A stretch of 64,000 nt of DNA from VAYN01 sp963702075 (GCA_963702075.1 OY969703.1:496001-560000), one strand, 5' to 3'; positions 54,247-62,687 are shown, counted from the first letter of the stretch. The notes: a model not told the origin generated them from the letters alone. Numbers and translations: made by a program.

Positions 54247-54421
54247 GTCGAGACCCTAGCTGCAGCGCCGAGACCTGGCGCCGTCTTTACCTTCCCGTTT
54301 CCCGGCGGCCACGAAATCTTCACAGCGGGTCTGCATAGCGTTCACATCTGGACGGCGGGTATCGAAATAGCTTCCTCGCGCCGCCGGCACTAGGGCTGGG
54401 CGGATCGAAAGGAGCTGCCGC

Positions 54422-57400
54422 ATGCGCTTGTCTGCCACCCCGCCCGTTCGTCCCCTCGGCCGAGCCTTCCCCGCGATCGGGTTCCTCGCCGCCGTTCTGA
54501 CGCTGCTGGCCCTGTCGGTCTTCGCCTCCTCGGCCAGCGCGGCGCTGACGGAAGTCGACCTCGCCAAGTACAAGCGGGTCGGCCGCTTCGACCTGCCGGA
54601 GCCGACCCGGACGGTGGCGCCGGAAAACAGCTTGCTGGCGCAGGAGGCCTCGGCCGTCGCCTACGACTGGGACACGGACACGCTCTTCGTCGCCGGCGAC
54701 GGCGGCACTTCGATCGTCCAGGTGAGCAAGACCGGGACGCTGATCGACTCGATGACCCTGGCGCCCGGCGGCAGCCCCCAGGGCACGACCTTCTACGACA
54801 CCGAGGGGCTCACCTACATCGGCGGCGGCGAATTCGTGATGACCGAGGAGCGCGACCGGCAGCTGGTCAGGTTCTCCTACGCCGCCGGCACCACGCTCAC
54901 CCGCGCAGAGACCAAAACGGTGAAGCTGGGGACGACGATCGGGAACGTCGGGCTCGAGGGCGTCAGCAACGACCCCGAAACCGGCGGCTTCCTCGTCGTC
55001 AAGGAGATCGACCCGGAGGGGATCTTCCAGACCGGCGTCGACTGGGACGCCGGCACGGCGACTAACGGCTCCCCGACCACCGAAAACTCGACCAACCTGT
55101 TCGAACCGGCGCTGGCCGGGACCGCCGATTTCTCCGACGTCTTCGCGCTCGCCAATCTTCAGGACCTGAGCGGCGCCGACACCAGCCACCTGCTCATCGT
55201 CAGCCAGGAATCGGGCCGGGTCGTCGAGGTCGACCGCTCCGGCAACGTCTCCAGCACCCTGACGCTGCGCCGGGATCCCGGCAACCCGCTGACGATCCCC
55301 GAGCAGACCGACGAGGGGCTGACGATGGACGAAGAAGGCAACCTCTACCTGGTCAACGAGAACGGCGGCGGCGATTCGAACCACCCGCAGCTGTGGGTGT
55401 ACTCGCCGAGCGCCGAAGCCGACCAGGCGCCGAGCGCGGTGAGCCTCGCCAACCAGACGACGACGCTGCCGGAGAACAGCAGCACCGCCTCGCGGGTGAA
55501 GGTCGCCGACGTCGAAGTGACCGATGCCGACGGCTTCGGCGAAAACGACCTCTCGCTCAGCGGCGCCGATGCGAGTAGCTTCGAAGTCGACAGCAACGGC
55601 CTCTACCTGAAGGCGGGGACCGTTCTCGACGCGGCGGCCAAGAGCACCTACACCGTCAGCGTCGCCGTCGACGACCCGGCGGCCGGGTCTGCCCCCGACG
55701 CGACCAGCAGTCCCTACACGCTGACGATCGAACCGATCTCGGCCGGGGGCGGCACGCAGGCGGCGATCACCGAGGTCATGCCGACCGGCAGCAGCAACGG
55801 CACCTACGCGGCCGACTGGTGGGAGCTGACCAACACCGGGGTGGAGACGCTCGACCTCACGGGCTGGAAGATGGACGACAGCTCCGACTCGCTGGCCGAA
55901 GCGGTCTCGCTCGAAGGGGTGGCCAGCCTCGCCCCCGGCGCGTCGGCGATCTTCATCGAGGGCAACGCGACCACCGCCGAAGGTTTCGTCGACGCCTGGT
56001 TCGGCGGCACCGCCCCGGACGGCTTCCAGATCGGCACCTACAGCGGCTCCGGTGTCGGCCTCAGCTCGGGCGGCGACCAGGTGAACCTCTTCGACGGCAG
56101 CGGCGACCCGATCACCGGGGTCAGCTTCGGCGCCGCCACGACCGGCGTCTCTTTCGACAACGCCTCCGCCCTCGGCGGCACCACCTCGCCGCCGCCGTCG
56201 ATCTCGAACCTGAGCGTCGTCGGCACCAACGGCGCTTTCACCGCCGGCGCCGAGACCGGCTCGCCCGGGACCGCGCCGGTGCAGACGCCGCTGATCCTCT
56301 CCGAGGTCGCGCCCTGGGGCAGCGGCAACGGCACCTACGCGGCCGACTGGTGGGAGCTGACCAACGTCTCCGCGGCGACCGTCGACCTCACGGGTTGGAA
56401 GATGGACGACGAATCCGACTCCTTCGCCACCGCCGTGGCGCTGGCCGGAGTCGCCAGCCTGGCGCCGGGGCAGTCGGCGATCTTCATCGAGGGCGACTCG
56501 ACCAAGGCTGACGCCTTCAAGACCGCCTGGTTCGGCTCCAGCGTTCACCCGGGCTTCCAGATCGGCACCTACAGCGGTTCTGGGGTCGGGCTCGGCTCGG
56601 GCGGGGATCAGGTGAACATCTTCAATGGCGATGGTGACCACATCACCGGGGTCAAGTTCGGCGCCTCGACGGCCGGCGTCTCCTTCGACAACTCGGCCGG
56701 GCTCGGCAGCTACGGCGCCCCGCCGACGATCTCGACGCTGAGCGTCGAGGGGGTCAACGGCGCCTTCGTCGCCCACGACGAGACCGGCTCGCCGGGGACG
56801 ATCACGGCACCGCCGGCGGTGAGGATCACCGAGGTCATGCCGACCGGCAGCAGCAACGGCACCTACGCGGCCGACTGGTGGGAGCTGACCAACACCGGCT
56901 CGACGACCGTCGACCTGGGCGGCTGGAAGATGGACGACGAATCGGACTCGCTCGCCACCGCCGTGGCGCTGAACGGCGTCGCCAGCCTGGCGCCTGGGGA
57001 CTCGGCGGTGTTCATCGAGGGCGACGCGACGAAGGTCGCTGCCTTCGAGAGCGCCTGGTTCGGCTCGAGCGTGCCCGTCGGCTTCCAGATCGGCACCTAC
57101 AGCGGCTCCGGCGTCGGCCTCAGCTCGGGCGGGGATCAGGTCAACCTCTTCGACGCGAGCGGCGAACCGGTGACCGGCGTCAGCTTCGGCACCGCGACCG
57201 CGGGTGTCAGCTTCGACAACGCCGCCGGCATCGGCGACACCACCGCGCCGCCGCCGACGATCTCGACCCTCAGCGTCGCCGGCGTCAACGGCGCCTTCAC
57301 GGCGGGCGGGGAGACTGGGTCGCCGGGGACGATCGTCGCCGGTCTGGTCGGGCCGCGACTGTCGACCACCGCGCCCACGTTCCCGGCGCAGCCGCTGGGG

Positions 57401-58168
57401 ACGATCGGCCTGGGCCAGTGGGTGACGCTGACCAACAGCGGCGACAGCGACGTGAACGTCCTCGCAGTAGCGATCGAGGAGGCGAATGAAGCCTCCGCCG
57501 GCGACTTCATCCTCAGCGCCGACCACTGCGGCGGGATCACGCTGGCGGCGGGAGCGAGCTGCAAGGTGCAGATCCGCTTCGCGCCGGGCCGCGAAAACGC
57601 GACCTCGGCAGCCAGCCTCGTGATCGACTCCAACGTCGCCGACAGCCCGACCCTGGTGGCGCTGAGCGCGACGAGCGGTGGCCTGCCAGAAGGCCCTGAA
57701 GGCCCGGCCGGTCCCGAGGGGCCGCAGGGTCCCGACGGGCCTCAGGGTGAAGGCGGCGCCGAAGGTGCGGCCGGGCCCGAAGGCCAACAGGGCCAGCAGG
57801 GAGCGACCGGTCCCGCCGGGCCGCAGGGTCCGGCAGGGGCGAGCGGCGCGAAAGGTCCGACCGGAGCGAACGGCCCCCAGGGCCCACCCGGGCCCAAAGG
57901 AGCGACCGGCCCCCGGGGACCCGCCGGCAAGGTGACCGTCACCTGCCAGCTGGTCGAGGGCAAAGCGAAACAGCGCGTCGTCTGCACGGTCAACCCGACC
58001 CAGGCCCGCGGCCATCACCGTCCCCTGCGCCTAGTGCGCAACGGCCACAGCGTCGCCTCCGGCCAGGGCGGCAAGCTCCAAACCGACCGTCAGCTGCCGA
58101 AGGGCAACTACACCCTGGTGATCGGCCGAGGCAAGCAGGCCCAGAGGCTCCCCGCCATCGTCCACTGA
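54422..58168 (+). CDS. Large secreted multidomain protein: SdiA-regulated-like domain, three lamin-tail-like repeats, collagen-like region
   Basis: This 1248-residue protein has a signal peptide (cleavage near SASA-ALTE). Residues to about 330 look like a beta-propeller of the SdiA-regulated/esterase-like group (EASAVAYDWDTDTLFVAGD, DTEGLTYIGGGEFVMTEERD). A cadherin-like segment follows (about 335-440). Three lamin-tail (LTD) repeats start near residues 447, 622 and 799, each with NGTYAADWWELTN and GFQIGTYSGSGVGL. Next come an ASH-like beta domain (about 975-1080), about 26 Gly-X-Y triplets (about 1088-1169) and a basic C-terminal domain. It is probably a surface or matrix protein. ATG with AAAGGAG upstream. 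A terminator-like hairpin follows. Confidence 0.85.
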   Translation: MRLSATPPVRPLGRAFPAIGFLAAVLTLLALSVFASSASAALTEVDLAKYKRVGRFDLPEPTRTVAPENSLLAQEASAVAYDWDTDTLFVAGDGGTSIVQVSKTGTLIDSMTLAPGGSPQGTTFYDTEGLTYIGGGEFVMTEERDRQLVRFSYAAGTTLTRAETKTVKLGTTIGNVGLEGVSNDPETGGFLVVKEIDPEGIFQTGVDWDAGTATNGSPTTENSTNLFEPALAGTADFSDVFALANLQDLSGADTSHLLIVSQESGRVVEVDRSGNVSSTLTLRRDPGNPLTIPEQTDEGLTMDEEGNLYLVNENGGGDSNHPQLWVYSPSAEADQAPSAVSLANQTTTLPENSSTASRVKVADVEVTDADGFGENDLSLSGADASSFEVDSNGLYLKAGTVLDAAAKSTYTVSVAVDDPAAGSAPDATSSPYTLTIEPISAGGGTQAAITEVMPTGSSNGTYAADWWELTNTGVETLDLTGWKMDDSSDSLAEAVSLEGVASLAPGASAIFIEGNATTAEGFVDAWFGGTAPDGFQIGTYSGSGVGLSSGGDQVNLFDGSGDPITGVSFGAATTGVSFDNASALGGTTSPPPSISNLSVVGTNGAFTAGAETGSPGTAPVQTPLILSEVAPWGSGNGTYAADWWELTNVSAATVDLTGWKMDDESDSFATAVALAGVASLAPGQSAIFIEGDSTKADAFKTAWFGSSVHPGFQIGTYSGSGVGLGSGGDQVNIFNGDGDHITGVKFGASTAGVSFDNSAGLGSYGAPPTISTLSVEGVNGAFVAHDETGSPGTITAPPAVRITEVMPTGSSNGTYAADWWELTNTGSTTVDLGGWKMDDESDSLATAVALNGVASLAPGDSAVFIEGDATKVAAFESAWFGSSVPVGFQIGTYSGSGVGLSSGGDQVNLFDASGEPVTGVSFGTATAGVSFDNAAGIGDTTAPPPTISTLSVAGVNGAFTAGGETGSPGTIVAGLVGPRLSTTAPTFPAQPLGTIGLGQWVTLTNSGDSDVNVLAVAIEEANEASAGDFILSADHCGGITLAAGASCKVQIRFAPGRENATSAASLVIDSNVADSPTLVALSATSGGLPEGPEGPAGPEGPQGPDGPQGEGGAEGAAGPEGQQGQQGATGPAGPQGPAGASGAKGPTGANGPQGPPGPKGATGPRGPAGKVTVTCQLVEGKAKQRVVCTVNPTQARGHHRPLRLVRNGHSVASGQGGKLQTDRQLPKGNYTLVIGRGKQAQRLPAIVH
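55757..57345 (+). repeat. Three tandem ~530-bp repeats encoding lamin-tail-like domains
   Basis: Units begin near 55757, 56288 and 56819. A shared marker stretch (ACCTACGCGGCCGACTGG) recurs at spacings of 531 and 528 bases, identical in all three. High nucleotide identity suggests recent duplication or gene conversion and offers a route for copy-number change. Confidence 0.85.
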
Positions 58169-58208
58169 GCCACCCAGATGCCCACCAACCACGCCCACCT
58201 CCAGCCCC

Positions 58209-58244
58209 GCATCGCCGGCGGACCCCGAACTCCCCCGGCGATGC
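58209..58244 (+). terminator. Terminator-like hairpin after the large secreted-protein gene
   Basis: GCATCGCCGG (58209-58218) pairs perfectly with CCGGCGATGC (58235-58244) 41 bases after the stop. A 16-nt loop and no U-tract make it a moderate-confidence terminator. It separates the gene from the following tRNA. Confidence 0.6.
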
Positions 58245-58278
58245 TCAAACCCCGCTGCGCGGGTAGTCTTCAACACGA

Positions 58279-58374
58279 GCGCCCGTAGCTCAGTGGTCAA
58301 CGGGTCCTTTCGGGGGCCCAAAGAGCGTCGGTCTTTCAAGCCGAAGGTCGCGGGTTCGACTCCCGTCGGGCGCA
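58279..58374 (+). tRNA. tRNA-Glu(UUC)-like gene with a 24-nt hairpin insertion in the D-loop
   Basis: The acceptor stem is GCGCCCG/CGGGCGC, the D stem GCTC/GAGC, and the anticodon stem TCGGT/GCCGA closes the loop CTTTCAA with TTC at 58335-58337. The T arm is GCGGG-TTCGACT-CCCGT and the discriminator is A58374. The D-loop is 31 nt instead of about 7-8. Bases 58298-58321 are extra and form a 6-bp stem (GGGTCC/GGGCCC). Without them the gene is a normal 72-nt tRNA. It may be functional with an enlarged D-arm, or disrupted. The integrase downstream suggests it is an attachment site. Confidence 0.8.
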
Positions 58375-58397
58375 TTCCTTGCTGTTCCTCTGAGAGC

Positions 58398-58488
58398 CGG
58401 GCATTGCCCGCTCCAGAGCCAGATCCTCGGTCTCGGCTCTGATTGGCGTTCCATTGGCTTCCGGGCGATTCCGGGGCGTTCCGGCATG
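58398..58488. promoter_or_regulatory. Putative attL arm: small hairpins and four 10-bp phased repeats
   Basis: Downstream of the tRNA are the hairpins CGGGC/GCCCG (58398-58410) and CAGAGCC/GGCTCTG (58414-58441). Four consecutive 10-bp units each starting with TTCC follow (58449-58488; three start TTCCGG). Ten-base phasing puts them on one helix face, as expected for integrase arm-type or excisionase binding sites. Function is inferred from position. Confidence 0.5.
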
Positions 58489-58507
58489 TCGTGGTCACAT
58501 CCTGGTC

Positions 58508-58765
58508 TCATTTGCGCGACCTTCGTCCGCGCTCCTCGTAGCTCTCGGCGAGCTTCGCCAGCTCGCTGATCGAGACGCCGAGCGCAGCCGCGACGTCGCG
58601 CACGGTCGCCCAAGTGGGGTTCGCGGCTCCGGTCTCGATCCCCGATAGCGTTCGCCCGCTCAGGCCGGTCTTCTCCGCGAGCGTCTCCTGCGTCAGCTCG
58701 CGTTCGTCCCTCAGCGCGCGGATCGCCTTGCCGAGGGCTGCCTGGGGTCGCTCGGAGTGCCGCAT
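58508..58765 (-). CDS. XRE-family helix-turn-helix regulator
   Basis: This 85-residue Cro/CI-type protein has the motif LTQETLAEKTGLSGRTLSGI (helix-turn-helix about residues 23-42), followed by WATVRDVAAALGVSISEL. The ATG at 58765 fits the family N-terminus; the frame upstream lacks family sequence. It is divergent from the small gene at 58914 and probably acts as the element's repressor, controlling that promoter region and its own. Confidence 0.85.
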   Translation of the reverse strand: MRHSERPQAALGKAIRALRDERELTQETLAEKTGLSGRTLSGIETGAANPTWATVRDVAAALGVSISELAKLAESYEERGRRSRK

Positions 58766-58913
58766 GCTCAGGCACGTTCGCAGAGAGCAGAGACCGAAAC
58801 GGCATAGAAGTATGTTTCTAGCTCTGCTACGGTCGCCGGGAAATGAAAAGCGGCCCCCGGCTGGCGGTGGAACGCCAACCGAGGGCCTGACCACAAGGAG
58901 ATCAAGCCTCCTC

Positions 58914-59192
58914 ATGGCTAACCAAGACCCTACGTGGAGTCAGGCCGACACCCCGGCTTCAGAAGACCGACGCACGGAGCGTGCCGTCCTGGCGTTCCTG
59001 CTCGACCAGCACCCAACCCGGTCGACAGTCGGCGAGCTGTCCTTCGCCCTCGACGCCAAGGATTTCGCCGAGAAGGACGCGACCGCCCGCGCAGTCCGCG
59101 AACTCATCGGCGCCGGCCTCCTGCATGCCGAGGGAGAGCTGATCGGCCCGAGCCTCGCCGCGATCCACTTCGAGCGCCTGGAGTGCTCCTGA
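58914..59192 (+). CDS. Small winged-helix-like protein of the element
   Basis: This 92-residue protein looks like a winged-helix DNA-binding domain: RAVLAFLLDQHPTRSTVGEL, then a helix with ATARAVRELIGAGLLHAEG and a short wing. Such proteins are frequent in actinobacterial mobile elements. The ATG at 58914 has AAGGAG about 13 bases upstream, a little far. Its stop overlaps the next ATG (TGATG). No precise function can be given. Confidence 0.65.
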   Translation: MANQDPTWSQADTPASEDRRTERAVLAFLLDQHPTRSTVGELSFALDAKDFAEKDATARAVRELIGAGLLHAEGELIGPSLAAIHFERLECS

Positions 59193-59470
59193 TGGATGTG
59201 GCAGCGCAGTTTGGAGACAACCTCGTCCGTTGCCGGCGAGTCGCCGGGATGTCCCAGGACGAGCTCAGCATCCGTGCCTCGGTTCACCGCACGGAGATCA
59301 GCCAGCTTGAGCGCGGCTTGCGGCTGGCGCGGGTGGACACGATCGCGAAGCTCTGCGGCAGCCTCGAAGCGGACCCCGGCGAACTGCTGGCCGGGATCAG
59401 CTGGCAGCCAGGAAACATCAAGCGAGGCAGATTCAAAGAGACACAAGAAGTCAGCCAGTCAGATGCATAG
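59192..59470 (+). CDS. Second XRE-family regulator
   Basis: This 92-residue Cro/CI-type protein has the helix-turn-helix MSQDELSIRASVHRTEISQL and the following RVDTIAKLCGSLEADPGELL. It begins on the A of the preceding TGA (TGATG), so it is translationally coupled to the winged-helix gene. Together with the divergent regulator at 58508 it may form a lysogeny-like switch for excision. Confidence 0.85.
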   Translation: MDVAAQFGDNLVRCRRVAGMSQDELSIRASVHRTEISQLERGLRLARVDTIAKLCGSLEADPGELLAGISWQPGNIKRGRFKETQEVSQSDA

Positions 59471-59834
59471 GACAGGCATCGAGCAGTCCAGGCAGAGACA
59501 TCGAGCCAGGTGCCTTCATCCGAGTCGGAGGAGCCGTCCACGAGGCTCAATCAGCCTCACCCCAGGCACCCACCCCGAAAGCCGACACACTACGAACCCT
59601 CCGGATTCGTGCCTGAGCCGCAGCTTCATGATCGGTGCCGGCAGCAGTGGGCGAGGCGGAGCAAAAGGGGCGCTCGCCGCCCCTCCGGGCGGCCGATTGT
59701 GGCACGGCTTCGCCGTGCGATGGCCGCCTGTAGGGAGGGGCGGCAGGGGCCTGACCTTCGGCCTTGCTGGCGGCGATGGGAGTGCATGGCCGAGTCACCC
59801 GATGCAAATGCCGACGCCCTTGGACATAGGTGGC
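59471..59834. other. Non-coding gap with a nested palindrome at 59676-59744
   Basis: This 364-bp gap has no convincing gene. Its centre holds three nested inverted repeats: GCCGCCCCTCC/GGAGGGGCGGC (59676-59686 with 59734-59744), GGCGGCC/GGCCGCC (59688-59694 with 59722-59728) and GCACGGC/GCCGTGC around TTC (59702-59718). The whole can fold into one 69-nt long hairpin. It could be a strong terminator, a replication or transfer origin, or a structured RNA. The left part (59471-59640) shows nothing recognisable. Confidence 0.6.
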
Positions 59835-60029
59835 ATGGAGAGGAAACCTGCTCCCGTTGCTTTCTTCACCGAGCGCACGCTCGCCAGCTTCCTGGCGGTC
59901 TCCGACCGCACGATCCGCAACTGGATCAGGCGCGGCGAGTTGCCCAGCTACAAGCTTGGCGCCTCCCGGCGGATCGATCCTGCCGACGTCGAGGATTTCC
60001 TGGCCCGCCACCGAGATGAGGCGGCATGA
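59835..60029 (+). CDS. Excisionase-like helix-turn-helix (MerR/HTH_17-type) protein
   Basis: This 64-residue protein has FTERTLASFLAVSDRTIRNW and IRRGELPSYKLGASRRIDPA, then DVEDFLARHRDEAA. This is the standard excisionase-family domain that bends attachment-site DNA and directs excision. The ATG at 59835 is preceded by AGGTGG. It overlaps the integrase start by four bases (ATGA), as typical xis-int pairs do. Confidence 0.88.
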   Translation: MERKPAPVAFFTERTLASFLAVSDRTIRNWIRRGELPSYKLGASRRIDPADVEDFLARHRDEAA

Positions 60030-61117
60030 GGCGCGAGTCCCCGACCAAGCGCCGCAATCCATCGGGAGAGGTGGTTTGGGTTGCCAGATACACCGGCCGG
60101 GACGGACAGCGCCGAATCGCCAAACCGAGTTGGAACCGAGGCAAAGGAACGTTTGTCAGGAAGAGCGAAGCCCAGCGGGCGATCGACGAGGCCTACGAGA
60201 TCGCCGCCACTCCCGACACCCTCGGCGAGTACCTCGCCACCTGGATCGAGCGCCACCCGAGATCCGAACGGACCAACGCGACCTACGAGCATCGGGTCTC
60301 CCGCGTCACCGACGTCGAGATTGAGGGCATCGCCCTGAAGGACTGGCCGATGCACGAGCTGCGCCGCCGCCACACCCTCGCCCTGGTCGACCACATGCTG
60401 ACGAACGAAGGTCGAGCCACCACCGGCGCCGTCGGCATCCTTCGCTCCCTCTCGGCAATGGCCGAGGACGCGATCACCGACGAAGTCTGCGACCTCAATC
60501 CGTTCAAGGGCATCCGCGTTCGCGCCAACGATCCGCGAGCGCGGAAGAAGCGTCGCCCAATCCGCGTCTTCAGCTTCGAGGAGATGCACCGCTTCGCCAA
60601 GGCCGCCGGTCGCTACGAGGCGTTGGTCCGGACCTTCACCGACACCGGCATGAGGCTCGGGGAGGTGCTGCCACTGCGCCGCGACGACTTCGACGGCGAG
60701 GCCCTCCAAGTCAGGAGGACGGCTCACGAGGGGACGATCCTGGAGGGCACCAAGACCGACCACGGCGAGGAGGACGCCGGCCGCGTCGTCCCCGTCCCTG
60801 CGACCCTCGCTTGGATGCTTGAAGTCCAGATCAACCTCAACGGTCCCGATTGCGGGCTTCTGTTTCCGACTCCGAGAGGCCGCCTCTGGCGCGAGCGCAC
60901 TTTCTACCGCGATGTCTGGAAACCGACCCAGAAAGACTCCGGTCTCGACATCCGCCCCCATGAGTGCCGCCACAGTTACGTCACCCACTTGCGGGCCGCC
61001 GGCGTCAATGACGCAGACTTGGCGGAGATCGTCGGCCACCGCGTGGAGACGATGCTCGCCCGCTATACGCATTCGATCGGAGCTAGCTCCAACGCGATCC
61101 GGGTTGCAATTGGGTGA
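60026..61117 (+). CDS. int: Tyrosine-family site-specific integrase
   Basis: This 363-residue recombinase has an N-terminal arm-binding region (YTGRDGQRRIAKPSW), a SAM-like core-binding domain (about 62-160) and the catalytic domain. The active-site set is visible: R210 in TGMRLGE, K243, H312 and R315 in HECRHSYVTHL, H338 in VGHR and the nucleophile Y347 in ARYTH. It should integrate and excise the element at an attachment site, probably the tRNA-Glu gene. The intact motif set suggests it is active. Confidence 0.94.
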   Translation: MRRESPTKRRNPSGEVVWVARYTGRDGQRRIAKPSWNRGKGTFVRKSEAQRAIDEAYEIAATPDTLGEYLATWIERHPRSERTNATYEHRVSRVTDVEIEGIALKDWPMHELRRRHTLALVDHMLTNEGRATTGAVGILRSLSAMAEDAITDEVCDLNPFKGIRVRANDPRARKKRRPIRVFSFEEMHRFAKAAGRYEALVRTFTDTGMRLGEVLPLRRDDFDGEALQVRRTAHEGTILEGTKTDHGEEDAGRVVPVPATLAWMLEVQINLNGPDCGLLFPTPRGRLWRERTFYRDVWKPTQKDSGLDIRPHECRHSYVTHLRAAGVNDADLAEIVGHRVETMLARYTHSIGASSNAIRVAIG

Positions 61118-61397
61118 CGCGAGATGGTTTAGGCGTGGGGGCGTCCTCTCCATGTGTTGGGATAAGTTTCCTCAAATGATCAAGGCAGAGGGGCGCGCAT
61201 GTCTTCCAAGTCGTGGATATCCAGATGTCCAATCTAGATATAGGGAACCGCAGATATATGGACGTTGCCCGGCAGCTAGCAGGCAGAGGCACCTGCGCTC
61301 GCGAAAAAGCATCCAGCCACATTCTTAAGTTGGCCTAGGACGACCTTACTGACACTGGCTTTAGTCGACTGGTCTGCAGATCCCTACCTCATCGACT
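61118..61397. other. Intergenic region between the integrase and the cargo operon
   Basis: This 280-bp region is AT-richer than the window average and has near-repeats of AGATATA (about 61230-61260). No gene with family-like sequence or tRNA-derived att core is seen. It probably carries the promoter of the three-gene cargo operon, though no clear -35/-10 pair stands out. Confidence 0.5.
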
Positions 61398-62681
61398 GTG
61401 TTCACCTTCTTACAACTCTCCGACATTCATTTTCGAAACCTCTCCAAAGGTGGCGAGGACAAGGACCCGGACGCTGTTCCGGGATCCGAATCGAAAGTTC
61501 AGGACTACCAGCAGCGAGAGCTTTTGATCAAAGACGTTCTTGAGCAGAAGGCGGACCTAGGCGGCTACTCGGCGGTCTTAGTCGCCGGTGACATCGCCAA
61601 CGCCGGGGAGCCCGAACAGTTCGCTCAGGCCGACACCTTTCTACGAAACCTCTGCACCGCCGTAGAGATTAAACCCTGGAACGTCTGGACCGTTCCGGGA
61701 AATCATGACGTCGAGGACCAGGTAATCGACGCTTTCGGTCACGAGTTGCGAGAGCGGATGCGTGGAACCGAGCATAGTTCCCTCGATACAGTGTTTGCGC
61801 AGATTCTCAGCCATCCAAATGAGGGTCAGGCGCTCCTGACGCCTCTGCAGAGCTACCTTGAGTTTGCCGATGCCTTCGACTGCGCCTTTGACGCCTCGCG
61901 GCTTCATTGGAGCATCGAGTTCGACTCAGTCGGTCCACGTCAGTTGGCCCTCCGCGGCGTCAGCTCCGCACTTCTCTGCGCAAAGGGTGATGGGAAAGCG
62001 AAGCGGCAGACGATCATCGGTGAGCCGCAGGCGAGCGGCTGGTCCGACCAGCGGATTCATCTCAGTCTCTGCCACCACCCCCATTGCTGGTTACTCGATC
62101 GAGACGAAATCGATGATCTGTTTGGGAAACACGTGCAGGTCCGGGTCACCGGGCATCTGCACAAGCGCGAGCTGAGCTACACCGATGTCGGCATCTATTT
62201 GCAGGCAGGGGCGGTCTCCCCAAAACGAGGTCCGGAGGGGGCTTACGGCAAGGGTTATGAGCCCACCTATGACGTCATCACGCTCGATCAAGTTGATGTC
62301 GAGGGAAAACCTTTCCTCGACATCGCGGTGCGTTGCCGGCGTTGGGATGATGATGAGCGCAAATGGGTAGCGCACAGGGAGGAGATGCGCCGCTTTGCGA
62401 TTGGACACGATGCGCCGTCCGAGGTTCTCCAGCGGCCTCCCGCAGGACCGCTCGAGGCACCGGATGTCGAGATGCGCGAGGCGCGATACAAGCTCGCGCA
62501 GCTGCCTCAGACCGACAAGCTCGAAATCGTGGAAGCACTGGGTGCGCCGATGAGCGACTTCATCGACGCTCCAAACTGGAGCATCGTCACTGCGATCTTT
62601 GACTGGGCAGAGGAGAATGGGGAAGTCGACGAACTCAAGAAGCTAGCTATCTCTGGCCCACCCCCCGACGAAGTCAAATAA
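61398..62681 (+). CDS. Metallophosphoesterase with a C-terminal death-like (EAD-like) domain
   Basis: This 427-residue protein starts with a calcineurin-like phosphoesterase domain with the full metal set: D9 and H11 in LQLSDIHF, D65 in AGDIANAG, GNHD (101-104), CHHPH (225-229) and GHLHK (H253, H255). The C-terminal ~60 residues (YKLAQLPQTDKLEIVEAL, then IFDWAEENGEVDELKKLA) resemble effector-associated, death-like adaptor domains that link effectors to NTPase sensors. It leads a three-gene operon with the next start 6 bp downstream. The likely role is effector of a conflict system, cleaving nucleotides, nucleic acid or another phosphoester. GTG is the start. Confidence 0.8.
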   Translation: MFTFLQLSDIHFRNLSKGGEDKDPDAVPGSESKVQDYQQRELLIKDVLEQKADLGGYSAVLVAGDIANAGEPEQFAQADTFLRNLCTAVEIKPWNVWTVPGNHDVEDQVIDAFGHELRERMRGTEHSSLDTVFAQILSHPNEGQALLTPLQSYLEFADAFDCAFDASRLHWSIEFDSVGPRQLALRGVSSALLCAKGDGKAKRQTIIGEPQASGWSDQRIHLSLCHHPHCWLLDRDEIDDLFGKHVQVRVTGHLHKRELSYTDVGIYLQAGAVSPKRGPEGAYGKGYEPTYDVITLDQVDVEGKPFLDIAVRCRRWDDDERKWVAHREEMRRFAIGHDAPSEVLQRPPAGPLEAPDVEMREARYKLAQLPQTDKLEIVEALGAPMSDFIDAPNWSIVTAIFDWAEENGEVDELKKLAISGPPPDEVK

Positions 62682-62687
62682 AGACCA

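Noticed and set aside
54320..58018. 1232-codon open frame on the minus strand
   Set aside because: It is antisense to the large secreted protein, whose domains, signal peptide and ribosome-binding site are clear. Long antisense frames are expected in such GC-rich DNA.
58031..58805. Minus-strand frames over the tRNA-Glu with strings such as GVEPATFGLKDRRS and GSRTRDLRLERPTLF
   Set aside because: These are the familiar spurious translations of a tRNA gene read backwards; the cloverleaf explains the sequence.
61118..61397. Right attachment site of the element directly after the integrase
   Set aside because: No copy of the tRNA 3' end was found here or elsewhere in the window.
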